Shown here: positions 36,810 to 46,359 of the stretch, piece by piece
Layout of the letters: each line of letters opens with the position of its first letter
Numbering within the stretch: the first letter of the stretch is position 1
DNA from: Bacillus sp. ISL-18
GTDB lineage: Bacteria > Bacillota > Bacilli > Bacillales > Cytobacillaceae
Direction: 5' to 3'
Length of the DNA: 64,000 nucleotides
NCBI RefSeq assembly: GCF_018613415.1
Contig: NZ_JAGGQG010000003.1
Span: 62,001 to 126,000, forward strand
Notes under the pieces: generated by a model
Seen by the model: only the letters and a program-made list of their open reading frames with translations
Databases searched by the model: none
What the model was told of the DNA's origin: nothing
Program-made: the position numbers and the translations under genes

Positions 36810-37265
36810 CTAAAACTCTTCCGCTATCCTTTTAATCTTTGGCAGGACCTTATCCCAGATTTCTGCGCTAGCATCTCGATAGAACTGACCATTCGTCATC
36901 GCATAAAAATCACCTTGTAAAATATGAAGGGTCGTCTTTCCTTCAACTTCAGCTAAATGAAAGGTGATTCCATCTTCCTCTGTAACCTCGGGTCTTTCTT
37001 CCATTCGGACATCAAAAACAGTAAAACGAAGAAGTTTATCCTGCTTAACAGCAGTTACATTCCCTTCAACAATGACGGTCCCATCCTGACCTTTCCAATA
37101 AACCGGACTTGCTAACTCCCAGGTTGATTCCAGGTGAAACTCCGGACCGCCGCTTGAAAACTCGATTGCCCACTGGCAATTTAATTCACTTTTAGTTAAG
37201 ACATCCCAAACATTTGAAGCAGGAGCATTAATTGCAATCGTCTTGTCCACGAATAATTTAGTCAT
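36810..37265 (-). CDS. SRPBCC (START/AHSA1-like) domain protein
   Basis: A 151-residue protein forming a single SRPBCC helix-grip fold: KTIAINAPASNVWDVLTKSEL at the start and a long C-terminal helix (SAEIWDKVLPKIKRIAEEF). ATG at 37265 is chosen because GGAGGG lies 5 bp upstream. Such proteins bind hydrophobic ligands or chaperones; the ligand here is unknown. Confidence 0.8.
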   Translation of the reverse strand: MTKLFVDKTIAINAPASNVWDVLTKSELNCQWAIEFSSGGPEFHLESTWELASPVYWKGQDGTVIVEGNVTAVKQDKLLRFTVFDVRMEERPEVTEEDGITFHLAEVEGKTTLHILQGDFYAMTNGQFYRDASAEIWDKVLPKIKRIAEEF

Positions 37266-37303
37266 ATGACCCTCCAAAGCTGGTATTGGTTATCTCTATT
37301 ATA

Positions 37304-37340
37304 AGAAAAAATCGGAGATGGTCCAAGCCACCTGCCGATT
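37304..37340 (-). terminator. Terminator of the puc operon
   Basis: On the minus strand AATCGG, GGTGG pair with CCATC, CCGATT and are followed by TTTTTTCTT. It lies about 95 bp beyond the allantoinase stop. Confidence 0.7.
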
Positions 37341-37432
37341 AATATTTTCTTAGAAATACAGGATCTGTTTTCAATATCTTCCGGCGGATGGCTTCTTAAC
37401 AGTTCATTTCGGTCACCTCTCTCGCTTCCTCC

Positions 37433-38833
37433 TTAAAGGCAGACTCCCCATTTTTCTTCTGTTACACCCTTTTGATCATCATAAATCACCTTGCCACGCA
37501 GCATCGTCTTTTTAACCTTGGTAGAAAATACTCGGCCCTCATAGGGAGAATAAGCATTGCGAAAGCCAAAGGACTCCTTATTCGCAACCGTTGTTTCATC
37601 TAAACAAATGAGGACTAAGTCTGCGTCGAGTCCCGGACTAATTCTTCCCTTTTTGTGCCTGATTCCAAACCGGTCTGCCACATTAGAGGTACCTAAAGGT
37701 AAGACCCGTTTTAAAGATATTTTCCGTTTTAGCGCCTCATCAAGCATGGCCAGCCATGTGAATTGAACCCCCTGAATACCGCCCCAGGAATCCCAAATGC
37801 TATTGGTTGTTTTCATCGAATAAAGACATGGAGAATGATCGGACCCAATCGTATCAATCATCCCGTTTGCAAGACAGTCCCATAATCCTTCTACCTCTTC
37901 CCGTAGTCTTAACGGCGGTGCACATTTTAAGATGGCCCCCTCCCGGTGAAAATCCTCTTCATCAAATAGTAAATAATGCGGGCAGGTCTCGACTGTTACG
38001 TTTACACCGCTTTTTTTCGCCTGGTCAATCAGCCTGACTACTTTCGGTGAACTGATATGAACAAAATGAAGAGCGGTTCCGTATTTAGCAGCAAGCTCTA
38101 ATGCATAGCTAACTGCCTTTTCTTCGGCAGAAATCGGCCTGCTTGCTAAAAAAGCACTTCGTTCATCCAACCGCGGATCCTGTTTATATAAAGCTGTCAG
38201 TCTAGCAATATCCTCTTCCCATTCCGCATGGAGGGCGAGGATTTTATCATGGTCCATTGCCGCTTGCATCGCTTGTTTCAAATCATCTGGAGATAAGTGT
38301 TGAAAATCATCAATCCCACTTTCACTCATAAACGACTTCCAGGCAATTACGCCCTCACTCATTTGCACTAATTCCTGCCTATTAGATAGATTGGTACCAG
38401 TCATCCCGCCCCAGAGGGCATAGTCAATATGGGATAAGGAGGATAAATACTCTCTCTTTTCAGTTAAATTTTGTAGGTTAATTGTCGATGGGGAACAATT
38501 CAAAGGCATATCAAAAATGGTGGTCGTCCCTCCCATTGCGGCAGCCCGGCTCCCTGTCTCAATCCCTTCCCAATCCGTCCTGCCTGGGTCATTAAAATGA
38601 ACATGGGCATCAATAAACCCTGGAACCACAAGACAACCGCTTGCATCTATGATGTTTTCCTCTGTCTCTAAGATTGGACCTGCATCCTCCTCCACAAGCG
38701 AGACAATCTTTTCAGCGATAATTTTAATGGTTACCTCACGAAAGCCTTCTTCCGTATAGACCAGGCCATTTTTCACCAATAGCTCTGTTGTCTCCTTCTC
38801 CTTCTTGACTACTTCGGTTAATACTTTAGCCAT
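37433..38833 (-). CDS. pucH: Allantoinase
   Basis: A 466-residue cyclic amidohydrolase opening allantoin to allantoate. Metal-binding GFIDAHVHFNDPGRTDWEG, the carboxylated lysine in WKSFMSESG, His of LALHAEWEED, VHISSP and the catalytic Asp of TIGSDHSPC are all present. Compared with dihydroorotases and hydantoinases the combination, plus the xanthine dehydrogenase neighbours, favours allantoinase. It is the last gene of the minus-strand purine operon. Urate oxidase and HIU hydrolase genes are not in the window. Confidence 0.9.
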   Translation of the reverse strand: MAKVLTEVVKKEKETTELLVKNGLVYTEEGFREVTIKIIAEKIVSLVEEDAGPILETEENIIDASGCLVVPGFIDAHVHFNDPGRTDWEGIETGSRAAAMGGTTTIFDMPLNCSPSTINLQNLTEKREYLSSLSHIDYALWGGMTGTNLSNRQELVQMSEGVIAWKSFMSESGIDDFQHLSPDDLKQAMQAAMDHDKILALHAEWEEDIARLTALYKQDPRLDERSAFLASRPISAEEKAVSYALELAAKYGTALHFVHISSPKVVRLIDQAKKSGVNVTVETCPHYLLFDEEDFHREGAILKCAPPLRLREEVEGLWDCLANGMIDTIGSDHSPCLYSMKTTNSIWDSWGGIQGVQFTWLAMLDEALKRKISLKRVLPLGTSNVADRFGIRHKKGRISPGLDADLVLICLDETTVANKESFGFRNAYSPYEGRVFSTKVKKTMLRGKVIYDDQKGVTEEKWGVCL

Positions 38834-38841
38834 TCAGTAAA

Positions 38842-39372
38842 TCACTCCTTGATGTTAGTAACCTGTTTTTCTTGTAAGCTTGTAATCGCCTTTTCAACAG
38901 CACGAATAATGCCGCCATATCCCGTACAACGGCATAAATTTCCGGATAGTGCTTCAACGATTTGTTGTTTCGCCGGGTTTGGGTTTGTATCCAGCAATGC
39001 CTTAACGGCCATAATCATCCCCGGGGTGCAATACCCGCATTGAAATCCTCCCTCTTCTAAGAAGGCTTTTTGAATCGGATCGTCCTCCAAACTCTCAATC
39101 GTATAGATAGAAGCCTCATTTGCTTGGTAGGCCATAACCAAACAGGAGTTAACCAAATGACCATTCATATGAACGGCACACGCACCGCAGCGGCCAATTT
39201 CACAAGACATTTTTGTACCTGTCAATCCTAAGTCTTCTCGCAAAATATCGACTAACCTTGCAGCTGGTGCCGCCTCTAACTGTTGGGGGTTTCCATTTAC
39301 AGTCAGCATAAGCTCTATTTTAGGGGTCATTGCTGGTAGTTCTGCACGTTGGATGACATCTTTCATATCCAT
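38842..39372 (-). CDS. pucE: Xanthine dehydrogenase, 2Fe-2S subunit
   Basis: A 176-residue small subunit with two 2Fe-2S clusters. The plant-ferredoxin-like site is CEIGRCGAC followed by a distal Cys (NSCLVM). The second helical site is CGYC with CRC (SGNLCRCTGYGG). It passes electrons from the molybdenum centre to the FAD subunit. Start ATG behind AGGAGAGG; it overlaps the pucD end by 10 bp. Confidence 0.95.
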   Translation of the reverse strand: MDMKDVIQRAELPAMTPKIELMLTVNGNPQQLEAAPAARLVDILREDLGLTGTKMSCEIGRCGACAVHMNGHLVNSCLVMAYQANEASIYTIESLEDDPIQKAFLEEGGFQCGYCTPGMIMAVKALLDTNPNPAKQQIVEALSGNLCRCTGYGGIIRAVEKAITSLQEKQVTNIKE

Positions 39373-41654
39373 GGTCTCACCTCTCCTAAACGATCAGATT
39401 TTAATAAGAATTCAGGAGAAACCGGCAACTTGTTCACCCAACAGCCAGTCGCATCAAAAATAGCCCGAACAATTGCAGGAGAAACCGCAACCGTTCCGAT
39501 TTCTCCTACCCCTCTTGGACCAAATGGGTCGCCATCCACTAGTTTTTCGATTGCTTCAACACTTGTTTTGTAGGGAACATCACATATGGTCGGAATCAAA
39601 TAGGTATCAAAGTTATCAGTCATATAGATGCCATTCTCCATGATGGCTTCCTCCATCAAGGTATAGCCTAAGGCCATTACACCGCCACCCTCAATTTGCC
39701 CTAAATACCCCAGCGAGCTGACAACGGGACCTGCTGCGACCGATTGATCAATGGCGTTCACTTTCACTTTGCCTGTTAGCAAATCCACTTCGACTCGTGC
39801 CATAACAGCTGCAAAGGCATAGAGATAATGGCTTCCTCCCACTGTTGCATCCGGACTCGTTGGAAAGTTAAACGAAGTATGGACATTAATCGAACGACCG
39901 CTTGGCATACGTTCTGCCAGTTCCTTAAAAGTAATACAAGGACCCGCGGCAGCCATATCTTCCTTTAGCCATATCCCGCTTGGCCCCATCTGAAGGTGAT
40001 CAGCAGTGATACCCGTAAGAAGCTGGGCTAGTTCTAAAACTTCCTTTCGAAACGAGCCCCTCATTCTTTGCAGTGCCTGCCATACCATACTTGTCGATCG
40101 GGAAGCAGTTGAGGAACCGCTCACGGGTACCAAGGCGGTATCTCCGATCACAATCTTAATATCTGTTTCTGCACACGAGAATTCCTCGATAAGCAGGGTT
40201 TCAATCACTCCCAAAAGACCTTGACCACATTCTTCAAAACCAAAGGCGGCTTCGATTTTCCCTGCCTTTGTAAAAGAAAGTCGTCCGCCTGCGGGATCCA
40301 TTCGGTCTATCCCAAGTCCCCCTCCGTGCATCGTAATGGCAATTCCAGTCCCTCTCACTTTCCATTTATCTGAGGTTTCCTGCTGCCAGCGCTTGGCTTT
40401 TTCAGCATGTGAGTGTTCAATGGCCTGAAGAACGTCCAATGCTCCATTAGTCGGAGCAATTTTTTGACCTAATGGTCCAGGATCTTCTGGCTTCCTTAAA
40501 TTCTTTAAACGGAATACAAGAGGATCCATGTTCAGCTTATCGGCAAGCCTGTCGATTTGTCCCTCTAACGCAAAGGTGATCTGGTTTCCGCCAAAGCCCC
40601 GAAACTCACCCGCTACGCCGTTATTAGTAAAAACAGATAATCCCTCTATTTCTAGATGAGGGATGATATAGGGGCCAGGAGCATGCTCAACTGCAAAATC
40701 TAACACAGCAGGACCTAAAGTGGCATATGCTCCGGTATCCGCAATAATTTTTACCTTGTGAGCAAGAATATTTCCCTCTTGATCCACCCCTGTTTTCATC
40801 GTTATTTTCATAGGGTGGCGCTTAAGGCCCGCCCTCACCGATTCTTGTCTGCTGTTATGGATTTTGACAGGGCAGTTTGTGGCGAGTGCAAGTAATGCTC
40901 CGTAAGGCTGAATGTTTAATTCATCCTTCCCTCCAAACGATCCGCCCATGGGACTCGAAACCACCCGGATATCCGATTCCGGCATATCAAGAATTCTTGC
41001 TAATTGAAACCGATCCTTGAAGCCATGCTGCGTCCCCACGTATATCGTTAATTTCCCATCGGGTTCCGGGACAATCACACCGCCCTCTGTTTCCATATAG
41101 GCATGCATTTGCCTTGGCAATTCGTAGGTTTCCTCAACCACAAAAGCAGAATCAAAAAAACCCGTTTCCACATCCCCCTTTATAAACTGAGGATGATGAA
41201 GAATATTTCCACCAGGATGTAGCAGCGGAGCATCGGGCTGAAGGGCCTTTTCGGGAGTGTCAAGCACTGGAAGCTTCTTATATTCAACCTTTATTAAGCG
41301 CAAGGCCTGTTCGGCAATTTCCTCTGTATCCGCCGCGACCGCCGCAAGAGCATCCCCGACATATCGTACGCGATTTCCACAAAGTACAGGCTGGTCTGGA
41401 AAAATAAGTCCAAAACCGTTTAATCCGGGAACGTCCTTGTGGGTCAATACAGCCCTTACACCAGGAAGCTTCTTTGCTTCCTCGACCGAAATAGTTAAAA
41501 TCTCAGCATGCGGCTCCTTGCTTCTTAAAACTTTTCCATACAGCATGTTAGGAAACGTTAAATCAGTGAGGTATTTCATTCTGCCGGTCACTTTTTCGGG
41601 ACCATCAGGACGTATCCTCTTTTTCATCGCTGATAGGTTCGTTTTTGATGACAT
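39363..41654 (-). CDS. pucD: Xanthine dehydrogenase, molybdopterin-binding subunit
   Basis: A 763-residue catalytic subunit that hydroxylates hypoxanthine and xanthine to urate. Features are RPDGPEKVTGRMKYLTD at the start, the molybdopterin-contact motifs GGSFGGKDE and GEFRGFGGNQ, and the catalytic Glu in GPRGVGEIGTVAVSPA near the C-terminus. Size and order match bacterial three-subunit xanthine dehydrogenases. RBS AAAGGAGGG. Confidence 0.94.
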   Translation of the reverse strand: MSSKTNLSAMKKRIRPDGPEKVTGRMKYLTDLTFPNMLYGKVLRSKEPHAEILTISVEEAKKLPGVRAVLTHKDVPGLNGFGLIFPDQPVLCGNRVRYVGDALAAVAADTEEIAEQALRLIKVEYKKLPVLDTPEKALQPDAPLLHPGGNILHHPQFIKGDVETGFFDSAFVVEETYELPRQMHAYMETEGGVIVPEPDGKLTIYVGTQHGFKDRFQLARILDMPESDIRVVSSPMGGSFGGKDELNIQPYGALLALATNCPVKIHNSRQESVRAGLKRHPMKITMKTGVDQEGNILAHKVKIIADTGAYATLGPAVLDFAVEHAPGPYIIPHLEIEGLSVFTNNGVAGEFRGFGGNQITFALEGQIDRLADKLNMDPLVFRLKNLRKPEDPGPLGQKIAPTNGALDVLQAIEHSHAEKAKRWQQETSDKWKVRGTGIAITMHGGGLGIDRMDPAGGRLSFTKAGKIEAAFGFEECGQGLLGVIETLLIEEFSCAETDIKIVIGDTALVPVSGSSTASRSTSMVWQALQRMRGSFRKEVLELAQLLTGITADHLQMGPSGIWLKEDMAAAGPCITFKELAERMPSGRSINVHTSFNFPTSPDATVGGSHYLYAFAAVMARVEVDLLTGKVKVNAIDQSVAAGPVVSSLGYLGQIEGGGVMALGYTLMEEAIMENGIYMTDNFDTYLIPTICDVPYKTSVEAIEKLVDGDPFGPRGVGEIGTVAVSPAIVRAIFDATGCWVNKLPVSPEFLLKSDRLGEVRPWI

Positions 41655-41669
41655 AAGATCCCTCCTTTT

Positions 41670-42530
41670 CTAACCAGCAAAACTAGCAATCTTTGAAACC
41701 ATCATATTGGCCGCAACTGTCTTTTTATAAGCTGATGTTGTAAACACATCAGTAGCAGCATTAAATTCCTCTTTTATCCCCTGAAAAAGTTTTTTTAAAA
41801 GGTCATTGGTTAAGGTTAAGCCCGCTGCTAATCTTTCACACTCTGTTAATCTTTGATACGGCGTTGTGCCTCCACCTGCCGCTAGACGAATGTATTTCAC
41901 CTCATTTTGTTCACCCAGCTGGCAACAGCCGGAGATTGTGACAATACTAGGTGTAAAAGCTTCCCTAAACCCCAGCTTTTTGTAAAAAAAGCTCTTCTTA
42001 TCCAATTTCAGATTGTCATGGACATAAATAGCAGTAAGAATGAAATCGTTGGAGGCAGTCCCCTCTCTTATCCAATCAGATAATGGCTTAAATAGAAGTT
42101 TGCTGCCATCATAAAGGGATAACGTGGTGTCCAGCGCCAAGAGGGCAGGAGTTAAATCGCCAAATCTGCCCGCAATATTCCCCCCAATCGTTGCCCTGTT
42201 ACGAATAGCGGGAGCAGCGACATTTCTTACTGCCTCTTCTAATAGGGGAAATTGTTTCAAAAGTGAAGGGTGTTCCTTACATGCAGCTAGTGTGGTTAAT
42301 GCACCAATCCGGATACCAGCTTCTCCGGAATACTTAGCGTTTTCACAGACTTGCATTTCTTTTATTTTTTCCAAACTGATTAAATGACGTGGACAATCCG
42401 CACCTTTTTGCCACTGGGTCTGCATGAGAGTCCCACCTGCAATAAAACAAGACTCTCCACGAAATTGCTGTTTTAATTTCCAGGCTGCCGAAAGATCATC
42501 CGGAAGCCAAACTTCTGGTGAGTTCAACAT
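41670..42530 (-). CDS. pucC: Xanthine dehydrogenase, FAD subunit
   Basis: A subunit of about 286 residues that carries FAD. FIAGGTLMQTQW and the ATIGGNIAGRFGD block are the FAD-binding motifs of this family; the CO-dehydrogenase-type C-terminal domain follows. ATG at 42530 has GGGAG 5 bp upstream; a second ATG at 42551 overlaps the pucA stop and uses AAAGGAG at longer spacing. Either way it is tightly coupled to pucA. Confidence 0.93.
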   Translation of the reverse strand: MLNSPEVWLPDDLSAAWKLKQQFRGESCFIAGGTLMQTQWQKGADCPRHLISLEKIKEMQVCENAKYSGEAGIRIGALTTLAACKEHPSLLKQFPLLEEAVRNVAAPAIRNRATIGGNIAGRFGDLTPALLALDTTLSLYDGSKLLFKPLSDWIREGTASNDFILTAIYVHDNLKLDKKSFFYKKLGFREAFTPSIVTISGCCQLGEQNEVKYIRLAAGGGTTPYQRLTECERLAAGLTLTNDLLKKLFQGIKEEFNAATDVFTTSAYKKTVAANMMVSKIASFAG

Positions 42531-42543
42531 CGCTGCTCCCTGC

Positions 42544-43620
42544 CTAATCATATATCGGACCAGCTCCTTTCAGTTGCCTTACCTGTTCAGGCCTTTGCCT
42601 CTTTAAGCGCTGCCTCTGAATTAATTCTGCTACAATACTAACCGCAATCTCCTCTGGACCCTCCGCTCCGATTCGAAGACCCACAGGACTGTTAATTTCC
42701 GGTGGAATTTCCCTGCCATCCAATAAGCGTTGAGTCCTCGCTTTTGATCCAAGTACCCCTAAATACCTTAATTTCTGTCCTTTTAAAAGATTTAGTAATT
42801 CCCTGTCCCAATGAAAATGATGGGTAAGAATGATGATGGAGTCTAGCTTAGACAAAGCCAGCATCGGCACCACTTCGCCTGGAAATCCTTCGATTAATTG
42901 ATCAGCGTCTGGAAAAAATTCCTCTTTACACAGGGACGAGCGCCAATCAGATACAAGTACGGAAAAGCCAGCTTGTGAGGCCATCTTGACTAATGGCACT
43001 GCATCCCTGCCAGCGCCAAAGACAATTAACCGCGGCTTAGGCTCAAAGCAATGGATATAAAATTCAGCTGATAATCTCGAAAAAAAGGTAACTCCACTAT
43101 TGGGAGATGTTTGCTGGATATCATTTAATAGTTTTTTAATTTGCGAGGGTACTCTTCCATGCCACTTTCCAAACAGCTGCTGATCATCTGTCATAAACAA
43201 ATAATCGGAAACCGAATCGTCTGCTGCTAATCTTTTTATGACCGTAACTCGGTTCCCATTATTAAGGTGAAACTTTAATTTACTAAGGTGCTCACGAAGA
43301 CAGGCATCAATCGGTTCCAAAAGGACACTAATCACCCCATTGCAGCCTGCTCCCTGTCCCCATGACAGATCATCCTCATCCCTTAAGTCATATACAACGG
43401 TTTTTGTCGTTCGCTGATTAAGAACATCTTGAACTTGATAAGACAAATCTGTCTCTAGACAGCCAGCACTTAAAAGACCTATTTGCTTCCCGTCTCCCCG
43501 GAACAGCATGGAAGTTCCCTCTTTTCGGTAAGCTGATCCTTCTACCCGAATAATGGTAGCAAGGACATTATCATTAATCGACCCATCCATAGCGTCTAAA
43601 ATCTCGTGTATCCCGTCCAT
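42544..43620 (-). CDS. pucA: XdhC-family molybdenum cofactor insertion protein
   Basis: A 358-residue XdhC/CoxI protein. The N-terminal XdhC domain has LLSAGCLETDL and WGQGAGCNGVISVLLEP. The C-terminal Rossmann domain (RLIVFGAGRDAVPLV, YLGVLGSKAR) is typical. It binds and delivers sulfurated molybdenum cofactor to the xanthine dehydrogenase. It is the first gene of the operon. The usual partner pucB (MobA-like cytidylyltransferase) is absent between pucA and pucC. Confidence 0.92.
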   Translation of the reverse strand: MDGIHEILDAMDGSINDNVLATIIRVEGSAYRKEGTSMLFRGDGKQIGLLSAGCLETDLSYQVQDVLNQRTTKTVVYDLRDEDDLSWGQGAGCNGVISVLLEPIDACLREHLSKLKFHLNNGNRVTVIKRLAADDSVSDYLFMTDDQQLFGKWHGRVPSQIKKLLNDIQQTSPNSGVTFFSRLSAEFYIHCFEPKPRLIVFGAGRDAVPLVKMASQAGFSVLVSDWRSSLCKEEFFPDADQLIEGFPGEVVPMLALSKLDSIIILTHHFHWDRELLNLLKGQKLRYLGVLGSKARTQRLLDGREIPPEINSPVGLRIGAEGPEEIAVSIVAELIQRQRLKRQRPEQVRQLKGAGPIYD

Positions 43621-44092
43621 ACAAGACCCCCTCTATTTCATTTATTTATAGACCTCCTAAAAAACCATCCATGTTCTATCTCTAAATATGGGCTCAAGTG
43701 GATAGGTGAGATTATGTAACTAAGGATAATGTTAATGTTTCTATCATCAGCCTTTCACTTATGATATCCAAAAGGGGAAATTGCTTCTACAATGGCGTTA
43801 TATAATCTAACATGGAAATTTTTTGCTGGATTCAAAAAGCGAAGCCGCCTGAAGCGAAAATCAACATTCAAGATAAAAACAGCCTTAGGATTACATGTTT
43901 GGAATTTTTTCTAACGAGAATCAATTTGAAAAAGAATGTCAGATAGCCTTACAACAAAAGAGAAAATATCCGGGTGTTATAGAATAATAAATCTCAAGTT
44001 TAAAGGGGAAATTTTGCTTTCCCCTTTCACAAGGTAGGTATAAACCCATAATGACTAACGTTTAATATATAAAGTAGATTGGAGAGATTGTA
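43621..44092. other. Divergent intergenic region between puc operon and guaD
   Basis: This stretch must hold the promoters of both purine units. I found no PucR box or purine riboswitch. Two short overlapping open frames (43812-43946 and 43895-43987) have no recognised homologue or convincing RBS. A hairpin at 44002-44027 is listed separately. Confidence 0.5.
44002..44027 (+). other. Hairpin upstream of guaD
   Basis: AAAGGGGAAA pairs perfectly with TTTCCCCTTT around TTTTGC. It is followed by CACAAGG rather than a T-run, so an attenuator or a protein-binding element is as likely as a terminator. Confidence 0.55.
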
Positions 44093-44563
44093 ATGTCGGC
44101 TGACAAATTTATGGAAGAAGCAATTGATGAAGCTCTCACCAATGTGATGACTAGTCATGGTGGACCGTTTGGAGCAATCGTTGTCAAAGACGGGAAAATT
44201 ATCGGCAGAGGCCGGAATGAAGTTACTTCCTCAAACGACCCGACAGCCCATGCCGAAGTTCAGGCAATTCGCGAAGCCTGCCAAGCTCTTAAAAGCTATC
44301 AGCTTGAGGACTGTGACATCTATACGAGCTGCGAACCCTGCCCAATGTGCATTGGCGCCATCTATTGGGCTCGTCCAAAGGCTGTTTATTATGCCTGTAC
44401 CAAAGAAGACGCAGCAAAAATTGGCTTTGATGATCAATTTATTTATGAACAACTCGCATTACCTTACGAAGCGCGAAAAATCCCAATGAAACAAATTTTC
44501 CCTGTAAATGGCGACCTGCCGTTTAGAACCTGGGAGAAATCACACACTAAGGTTGAATATTAA
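44093..44563 (+). CDS. guaD: Guanine deaminase
   Basis: A 156-residue cytidine-deaminase-fold enzyme converting guanine to xanthine, the substrate of the neighbouring dehydrogenase. Zinc ligands are His in PTAHAEVQA (with catalytic Glu) and the cysteines of SCEPCPMCIGA. The C-terminal domain-swapped tail ending in KVEY matches the B. subtilis enzyme, which has the same length. RBS GGAGAG. It lies 24 bp upstream of ade. Confidence 0.95.
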   Translation: MSADKFMEEAIDEALTNVMTSHGGPFGAIVVKDGKIIGRGRNEVTSSNDPTAHAEVQAIREACQALKSYQLEDCDIYTSCEPCPMCIGAIYWARPKAVYYACTKEDAAKIGFDDQFIYEQLALPYEARKIPMKQIFPVNGDLPFRTWEKSHTKVEY

Positions 44564-44587
44564 TCTGATAAAAAGAGGATGTTGAAG

Positions 44588-46324
44588 ATGGAGAGAAATC
44601 AATTAGAAAGAAGAATCTCTGTGGCATCTGGAAACGAACTTGCAGATACTGTTATTAAGAATGGAAAAATAATCGATGTCTTTAACGGTGAAATAATCGA
44701 AGCTGACATTGCCATTGTAGACGGATATTTTGCAGGAATAGGAGAATATAGCGGAAAAAATATCATTGATGCAAATGGCAGTTATGTTTCTCCTGCTTTC
44801 ATTGATGGCCATGTCCATATTGAATCCTCTACGGTAACAGCCGGGGAATTCTCCAAAGTCCTTCTCCTTCATGGGGTTACGACCGTCATTGCGGATCCCC
44901 ATGAAATTGCGAATGTCTCAGGAGCGGCAGGTCTTCAATATATGCTGGATTCTACGGAAGGCCTTGCATTTGACTTTTACTTTATGCTTCCCTCCTGCGT
45001 ACCCGCAACAGCCTTTGAACATTCTGGCGCTATTCTTATGGCCGAGGATTTAAAGCCTTTTTATAAGCATCCGCGCGTCCTCGGGTTAGCAGAAGTAATG
45101 AATTACCCTGCCGTGGTAAATGCAGACCAAGATATGATCGATAAACTATCAGATGCAAAGAACTTAGGAAAAAAAATCGATGGTCATGCTGCTGGACTAA
45201 AAGCCGATGATTTAAACGTATATATGTCTGCGGGCATTCGAACTGACCACGAAAGTACAACGGCTGATGAAGCAAAAGAGCGTCTTCGTAGAGGAATGTA
45301 CTTGATGATTCGTCAAGGGACTGTTGCCAAGGACTTACATCAGTTAATTGCTGTTGTGAATGAACATAATACCAGGCGCTGTCTGTTTGTAACAGATGAT
45401 AAGCACCTAGACGACCTTGTTCAGGAAGGCAGTATTGACCATAATGTCCGGCTGGCGATTGCCTCTGGGATTTCCCCAGTCACTGCAATTCAAATGGCCT
45501 CTATTAATGCGGCCGAATGTTATGGCCTTGAAGAAAAAGGAGCTATTGCCCCCGGTTACAAAGCGGATTTCATCCTTTTCGATCACCTCGAAACCATCCA
45601 AATAACGAATGTATACAAAGATGGACTTGCGGTTGTCAAGGATGGCTTGCTAATCAATGAACCAAAAAGTCTGACTTTCCCCATCCCTGCATCCATAAGA
45701 GAATCGGTTCGCTTTCACGAGCTTGAAGAGGATAGTTTTCAGTTCCTTATTAAGGGCACGAAGGCCAATATTATTGAAATTATCCCTAACAGTCTCGTAA
45801 CGATCCATCAAATAGAACAGGTGGATACGTGTGAACTTGGATTATTTCGACCATCCATTATTGCTGATCAATTAAAGCTGGCTGTCATTGAACGCCATCA
45901 GCTGACAGGGGAAATAGGTTTGGGGATTGTGAAAGGCTTGGGACTAAAATCAGGAGCCATCGCGACCACTATCGCCCATGATTCACATAACCTTATCATC
46001 GCAGGCACCAATAATAAGGATATGGTTGTGGCCGCAAATGCAATCAAAGATATGCAGGGTGGTATGGTTGTCGTTAATCAAGGAGAAGTAGTCGCCTCTT
46101 TAGAGCTTTCTATTGCAGGATTAATGTCTGATCGGCCATACAAGGAGGTGTACAGCAAGCTAAATGAAATCAATCTTGCTCTTAAGAAGATTGGAGCTAA
46201 CGACCACCTTAATCCATTCTTAACACTATCTTTTTTATCTCTACCGGTTATTCCAGAGCTAAAGCTAACTGATCAAGGGCTATTCCAGGTGTCAACATTC
46301 AAGCATATTGGGATTAATTCATAA
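44588..46324 (+). CDS. ade: Adenine deaminase
   Basis: A 578-residue metal-dependent amidohydrolase converting adenine to hypoxanthine. FIDGHVHIESS and the metal-site ADPHEIANVSG and DGHAAGL segments, with a C-terminal ade-specific domain (LGIVKGLGLKSGAIATTIAHDSHN), identify it. ATG at 44588 is chosen because GAGG then has 9-bp spacing; an ATG at 44579 abuts the RBS. With guaD and xanthine dehydrogenase it feeds purine bases into urate formation. Confidence 0.95.
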   Translation: MERNQLERRISVASGNELADTVIKNGKIIDVFNGEIIEADIAIVDGYFAGIGEYSGKNIIDANGSYVSPAFIDGHVHIESSTVTAGEFSKVLLLHGVTTVIADPHEIANVSGAAGLQYMLDSTEGLAFDFYFMLPSCVPATAFEHSGAILMAEDLKPFYKHPRVLGLAEVMNYPAVVNADQDMIDKLSDAKNLGKKIDGHAAGLKADDLNVYMSAGIRTDHESTTADEAKERLRRGMYLMIRQGTVAKDLHQLIAVVNEHNTRRCLFVTDDKHLDDLVQEGSIDHNVRLAIASGISPVTAIQMASINAAECYGLEEKGAIAPGYKADFILFDHLETIQITNVYKDGLAVVKDGLLINEPKSLTFPIPASIRESVRFHELEEDSFQFLIKGTKANIIEIIPNSLVTIHQIEQVDTCELGLFRPSIIADQLKLAVIERHQLTGEIGLGIVKGLGLKSGAIATTIAHDSHNLIIAGTNNKDMVVAANAIKDMQGGMVVVNQGEVVASLELSIAGLMSDRPYKEVYSKLNEINLALKKIGANDHLNPFLTLSFLSLPVIPELKLTDQGLFQVSTFKHIGINS

Positions 46325-46327
46325 TAA

Positions 46328-46354
46328 AAAGCCAGTTTTTTCACAACTGACTTT
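46328..46354. terminator. Bidirectional terminator
   Basis: AAAGCCAGTT pairs with AACTGACTTT with one mismatch, between the convergent ade and transporter genes. Confidence 0.7.
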
Positions 46355-46359
46355 CCCAT

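Noticed and set aside
43975-43991. TnrA box upstream of guaD
   Set aside because: TGTTATAGAATAATAAA has three mismatches including the terminal ACA, below the quality of the boxes at tnrA and amtB.
43990-44092. Purine riboswitch before guaD
   Set aside because: The conserved loop and core sequences of the purine aptamer are not present; only a simple hairpin is.
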